From: Rhizobium etli_C
GTDB taxonomy: Bacteria; Pseudomonadota; Alphaproteobacteria; Rhizobiales; Rhizobiaceae
Assembly (NCBI RefSeq): GCF_014198605.1
Contig: NZ_JACIHU010000016.1
Strand: one strand, 5' to 3'
Length of the DNA: 64,000 bases
Shown: positions 61,322-64,000 of the stretch, one piece after another
How the letters are laid out: each line of letters starts with the position of its first letter
Position numbering within the stretch: position 1 is the stretch's first letter
Position numbers and translations under genes: made by a program
Notes under the pieces: generated by a model
Databases searched by the model: none
What the model saw: the letters and a program-made list of their open reading frames with translations, nothing else
What the model was told of the DNA's origin: nothing

Positions 61322-61750
61322 TCAAATGCCCATTTCGGTGAATACTTCCTGGGCATGCCTGAAACTGTCGATGCCTGCTGGCACACCAACGTAGATAGCC
61401 ACCTGAAGGAAGATCTCCTGGATCTCCTGTTTCGTAACACCGTTGTTGATGGCGCCGCGGATGTGGCCTCTGAGCTCGTGCGGTCGGTTTAAAACCGCTA
61501 TCATTCCAAGGTTGAGGATCGATCGAGCGCGACGGTCGAGGCCAGGTCGGTTCCAGATATTGTCCCAACAATACTCGGTGACGAGTTCCTGCATCGGCCA
61601 GGTGAAGTCGGTCGCCTTTCCGAGGGCCGCATCAACGTAAGCGTCCCCCATCACCTGCCGACGAGTAGCAAGTCCGCGCTTGAACTGCTCCGATGGAGCT
61701 GTTCGCTCGCCGGCCTTAGACCCCTTATCTTTCCTGTCCAAAGTGGCCAT
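61322..61750 (-). CDS. Carboxymuconolactone-decarboxylase-like (CMD) protein, copy B
   Basis: A 142-residue helical protein very close to the one at 29282: KRGLATRRQVMGDAYVDAAL, KATDFTWPMQELVTEYCWDN, LNLGMIAVLNRPHELRGHIRGAINNGVTKQEI and VAIYVGVPAGIDSFRHAQEV. CMD proteins act in protocatechuate-type lactone pathways or as redox proteins; no CxxC is present. It has its own promoter region with overlapping operator copies (61776-61800) inside the longer operon. GGGAGCGAAACCC precedes the ATG. Confidence 0.88.
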   Translation of the reverse strand: MATLDRKDKGSKAGERTAPSEQFKRGLATRRQVMGDAYVDAALGKATDFTWPMQELVTEYCWDNIWNRPGLDRRARSILNLGMIAVLNRPHELRGHIRGAINNGVTKQEIQEIFLQVAIYVGVPAGIDSFRHAQEVFTEMGI

Positions 61751-61775
61751 TGGGTTTCGCTCCCTTCATCATATT

Positions 61776-61800
61776 TGACAGATTATCAGACAATTTTCAA
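61776..61800 (-). promoter_or_regulatory. Overlapping shared operators upstream of CMD copy B
   Basis: TGACAGATTATCAGA (61776-61790) and TCAGACAATTTTCAA (61786-61800) are imperfect copies overlapping by five bases. On the minus strand TTGAAA and, 17 bp on, CAAATA could form a promoter. Confidence 0.6.
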
Positions 61801-61827
61801 CTGTCAGTTTGGCGTAGTTTTTCGCGG

Positions 61828-62712
61828 TCAGGCCTGATCTTTCACGAACTGCGCAATTTTCGTATGGTCGACATCGGGGCCTAAAGCATGCCGAGCAGCA
61901 TCCCAGGCATCAGCGGTACCGGCCAATGTCGGCAGCTGGAGATTGAGCGCCTTCGACAAGTCCGCTGCAATCCTAATGTCTTTCGCCATAAGCCCCAAAG
62001 CAAAACCAGAGCCAAAAGTCTCCGAGAGGATGAACTGCGTCATCTTCACTTCTGTTGCGTTGTTCTTGCCAGACGACGAGTTGAGAATATCGACGATCGT
62101 TCTAGGATCGAGACCAAACGTTCGGCCAAGAAGAACGCCTTCGATAGCTGCCAGAACCCCGGCTCCCGATACGAAATTGTTGATGGCTTTCATGGCGTGC
62201 CCTGAGCCGATCGGGCCTGTCCTAAAAATCTGGCCGCCCATGGCGCACAGGATGGGATCAGCTTGATCGATATCGTCAGAAGCACCGCCTGCCATGATAG
62301 TAAGAGAGCCTTCGACGGCTCGCTTCACTCCGCCTGACACGGGAGCATCGACCAGCCGCAAGCCCTTCTGATGCAAGCGCTCTGCGAGCTCACGAGTATC
62401 ATTGGGCGCCGATGAGCTCATGTCGATGACAAGCGCGTCAGCACTCAGGGATTGCCAGGCCCCATCCTTGAAGAGCGCGTCTTGAACAATCTTGCCGTTG
62501 GGAAGCATGGTAACCGCAACATCGGCGCCATTGAATGCTTCCGCTACCGTCTCTGCCGGAACGCCGCCGACGGCCGCGAACCTTTCCCTAGCCTCGGCCG
62601 ATAGATCAAAGCCAGTGACTTCGAATTGAGCCGACAACAGATGTTGTGCCATCGGCCCGCCCATTGCGCCGAGACCAATAAAGGCGACGCGCAGATTTTT
62701 TCGTGGTGACAA
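61828..62712 (-). CDS. 3-hydroxyisobutyrate-dehydrogenase-like (beta-hydroxyacid) dehydrogenase
   Basis: A 294-residue NAD(P)-dependent oxidoreductase. It has the N-terminal Rossmann motif VAFIGLGAMGGPMAQHLL, the substrate loop LVDAPVSGGVKRAVEGSLTIMAGG, the catalytic lysine region GSGHAMKAINNFVSGAG and LMAKDIRIAADLSKAL. It would interconvert a beta-hydroxy acid and its semialdehyde, feeding the aldehyde dehydrogenase at the operon end. The start is a TTG 7 bp after GGGAG. It is the first gene of the long operon, with a promoter/operator at 62769-62797. Confidence 0.88.
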   Translation of the reverse strand: MSPRKNLRVAFIGLGAMGGPMAQHLLSAQFEVTGFDLSAEARERFAAVGGVPAETVAEAFNGADVAVTMLPNGKIVQDALFKDGAWQSLSADALVIDMSSSAPNDTRELAERLHQKGLRLVDAPVSGGVKRAVEGSLTIMAGGASDDIDQADPILCAMGGQIFRTGPIGSGHAMKAINNFVSGAGVLAAIEGVLLGRTFGLDPRTIVDILNSSSGKNNATEVKMTQFILSETFGSGFALGLMAKDIRIAADLSKALNLQLPTLAGTADAWDAARHALGPDVDHTKIAQFVKDQA

Positions 62713-62781
62713 CGTCCCGCTCCCGAATGTGAGGCAAGCACAATCAGCTACCTCCGTTAGTGAGGAGTAGTTAACGACCTA

Positions 62782-62796
62782 TCAGACAATCTGTCA
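62782..62796 (-). promoter_or_regulatory. Shared operator with promoter, upstream of the long second operon
   Basis: On the minus strand a perfect TGACAGATTGTCTGA with TTGACA at 62797-62792 and TTAACT at 62774-62769, spacing 17 bp. Confidence 0.8.
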
Positions 62797-62988
62797 ATCG
62801 GAAAATTCATGCTTGGGCCGGCGCGCCCTCGCTACGACGCCAATTTTGCCGTCGCTTCTTCAATCACCTCACTTAAAATGACCGTGCAAGCAGCACCCAT
62901 CTTATCGTCCGATGGACACCAGAGAGGTTGTTGCGTTGTCAAAAGCACCGTGCCTGAAGGATTTAATTACACCCGGCCACCTCCAGCA

Positions 62989-63003
62989 TCAGACAATCTG
63001 TCA
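62989..63003 (-). promoter_or_regulatory. Second shared operator upstream of the long second operon
   Basis: A perfect copy 207 bp from the first, same orientation. No good -10 follows, so it may be an auxiliary site for looping or cooperative binding. Confidence 0.65.
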
Positions 63004-63025
63004 ATTTTCGGAAAATCTTATGGCA

Positions 63026-63706
63026 TCAGCCTGAGGTGTTGTTGCGCAGGTACTCGAGTGCGACTTTCGCAGCCATATCAATGTGGTGCTTACAAGCGGC
63101 CGCAGCCCTGGGTCCGTTGCGATTTTGGATCGCTTCGGCAATCTCTTTGATTTCTGCAATGCTATGTTTGAGGCGCCCCGGTTGTGTCATCGAAGTCATG
63201 CGCAGAAGATTGATCCGGTTGTGCAGCGATGTTAGCATTTGCCTGACGAAGACGTTTTTGCTGCCATCCATCAAGCAGTCATAGAAGGCGTTTTTGGCAG
63301 CGATGAGCCTGTGTCCCACGCCGCTTTCCGCCGACGCTTCGAATTCTCTAACGGCATCTTGCAAAGTGGCAATATCTTCCGCCGTTCCATTTTCGGCGAA
63401 CTGCTGACCAGCAAACCCCTCGAGCAGCGCGCGGACGGTGTAGAGCTGAGCGGCCTCCTCATAGGTTATGATACTGACAACTGGACCCTTGTGGGGGAAG
63501 CTTGTGATCAATCCCTCTGCCTCAAGCTGCCGAAGCGCTTCACGGACGGACGTGCGACCCACGCCGATCATTTCGCAAAGCTCGCGCTCGACGAGCCTTT
63601 GCCCCGGCTTGAACTTGCCCGTCGCAATAGCCTGTCTGAGCCTTTCTTCGACTTGCACTCGAAGAGAGGCATTTTGCCGAGCGACCTGCAGCTCCACATC
63701 TACCAT
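63026..63706 (-). CDS. GntR-family regulator with FCD ligand domain (copy B)
   Basis: A 226-residue regulator starting at the ATG at 63706 (MVDVELQVARQNASLRVQVE). The winged helix is RQAIATGKFKPGQRLVERELCEMIGVGRTSVREALRQLEAEGLI and the FCD domain includes YTVRALLEGFAGQQFAE, AKNAFYDCLMDGSKNVFVRQML and ACKHHIDMAAKVALEYL. It is closely similar to copy A at 34368, including the recognition helix (GVGRTSVREAL), so both should bind the same operator. An operator copy (63773) abuts its probable promoter (TTGAAA, CATATA), which suggests autoregulation. Confidence 0.9.
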   Translation of the reverse strand: MVDVELQVARQNASLRVQVEERLRQAIATGKFKPGQRLVERELCEMIGVGRTSVREALRQLEAEGLITSFPHKGPVVSIITYEEAAQLYTVRALLEGFAGQQFAENGTAEDIATLQDAVREFEASAESGVGHRLIAAKNAFYDCLMDGSKNVFVRQMLTSLHNRINLLRMTSMTQPGRLKHSIAEIKEIAEAIQNRNGPRAAAACKHHIDMAAKVALEYLRNNTSG

Positions 63707-63772
63707 GATCAATGTCCTACGTAGCACTAATGAATTTGAGCTAAATATATGGCTGCTTCGCGGGGAACTTTC

Positions 63773-63787
63773 AATCAGATTGTCTGA
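63773..63787 (-). promoter_or_regulatory. Shared operator at the GntR copy B promoter
   Basis: The plus strand reads AATCAGATTGTCTGA; TCAGA/TCTGA is a perfect 5-bp inverted repeat. On the minus strand TTGAAA directly overlaps its end and CATATA follows at 17 bp. Confidence 0.7.
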
Positions 63788-63916
63788 TGAGCGGTCATTA
63801 GCAACTATTCGAGAGGATTGAGCCCGCTGTGTAGAGGGCGGCTTCCCGATCTGTGAGGAACCGATCGGTTGGCGCGCCATAAGTGGAAATTCTAGCCCAA
63901 ATGACCTAGTGTCCCG

Positions 63917-64000
63917 TCACTGAGATTCTGACTCGTTGAGCAGTGGTGCGGGATAAGACTTAGCCATTTTTTCGCGTGCTTGGTCGATTGAGAACATCCA
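63917..64000 (-). CDS. C-terminal end of an unidentified gene, possibly a transposase (cut by edge)
   Basis: The minus strand reads WMFSIDQAREKMAKSYPAPL and a few more residues, then TGA at 63919-63917. The basic SIDQAREKMAKSYP tail is reminiscent of IS630-type transposase ends, but 27 residues do not settle it. Confidence 0.35.
   Translation of the reverse strand, partial: WMFSIDQAREKMAKSYPAPLLNESESQ

Larger units (their letters stand above)
62713..63025. other. Intergenic region with two operators
   Basis: About 310 bp between the hydroxyacid dehydrogenase and the GntR gene. It contains two perfect operator copies (62782 and 62989) and nothing else I can support. Confidence 0.5.

Noticed and set aside
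20452..63787. CRISPR-like interpretation of the repeated 15-mer
   Set aside because: Copies are kilobases apart, lie at promoters and vary in a palindromic way; there are no regular spacers or cas genes.

Overview
The window looks like part of a plasmid or other accessory replicon of a Rhizobiales bacterium (Rhizobium, Agrobacterium or Sinorhizobium type). The evidence is a VirB-type conjugation locus, an ArdC-type antirestriction gene, alphaproteobacterial chemoreceptors, and an IS630-family element interrupted by a decayed group II intron, a nesting known from Sinorhizobium (RmInt1 in ISRm2011-2). No tRNA, rRNA or CRISPR array was seen.

Layout. 1-3143: start of a VirB type IV secretion operon on the minus strand (TrbM/KikA-like, virB1, virB2, virB3, virB4 cut by the edge) with a divergent winged-helix regulator. 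3917-6103: ArdC-like antirestriction protein, then a gene-poor stretch holding a decayed groEL fragment. 6104-12597: a PAS/GGDEF/EAL protein, a chemoreceptor and an AraC regulator. 12893-20338: a minus-strand operon with a binding protein, an ABC ATPase, two permeases, a zinc alcohol dehydrogenase, a small ABM-type monooxygenase and an NDH-2-like flavoprotein. 20594-31173: a histidine phosphatase, a second alcohol dehydrogenase, RibBA, an FMN reductase, a Gfa-like protein, an aminotransferase, a second-type binding protein, a luciferase-like (LLM) flavin monooxygenase, a carboxymuconolactone-decarboxylase-like (CMD) protein, a flavin reductase and a short-chain dehydrogenase (SDR). 31545-32979: a frameshifted IS256-family element. 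33008-38008: an SCP2-like/hydrolase fusion, a GntR regulator, and an operon of two metallo-beta-lactamase-fold lactonase-like enzymes flanking a zinc alcohol dehydrogenase. 38348-51215: an interrupted GGDEF/EAL gene, an orphan binding protein, two chemoreceptors, a degenerate SDR, an AraC regulator and a cheW remnant. 51611-53100: IS630/group II intron debris. 53618-62712: a long minus-strand operon with a hydroxyacid dehydrogenase, a second CMD protein, an SCP2-like protein, a hydrolase, a binding protein, an ABC ATPase, two permeases and a succinate-semialdehyde-type dehydrogenase. 63026-63706: a second, closely related GntR regulator.

How it fits together. At least 15 promoter regions carry the same 15-bp element, consensus TGACAGATTGTCTGA, usually extended by one T so that it includes a perfect TTGACA -35 box. 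These lie before both transporter operons, the flavin-enzyme operon, the phosphatase, the alcohol dehydrogenase, both SDRs, the fused hydrolase, the lactonase operon, the CMD gene and both GntR genes. I infer that the two FCD-type GntR paralogues repress one dispersed catabolic regulon. The enzymes suggest uptake of a small polar, sugar-like compound; oxidation by alcohol dehydrogenases; attack by a two-component FMN monooxygenase with its own flavin supply (RibBA, FMN reductase, flavin reductase); ester or lactone hydrolysis; and oxidation of a semialdehyde. The substrate is not identifiable from sequence. The neighbouring chemoreceptors and c-di-GMP enzymes may couple sensing and motility to the same nutrient.
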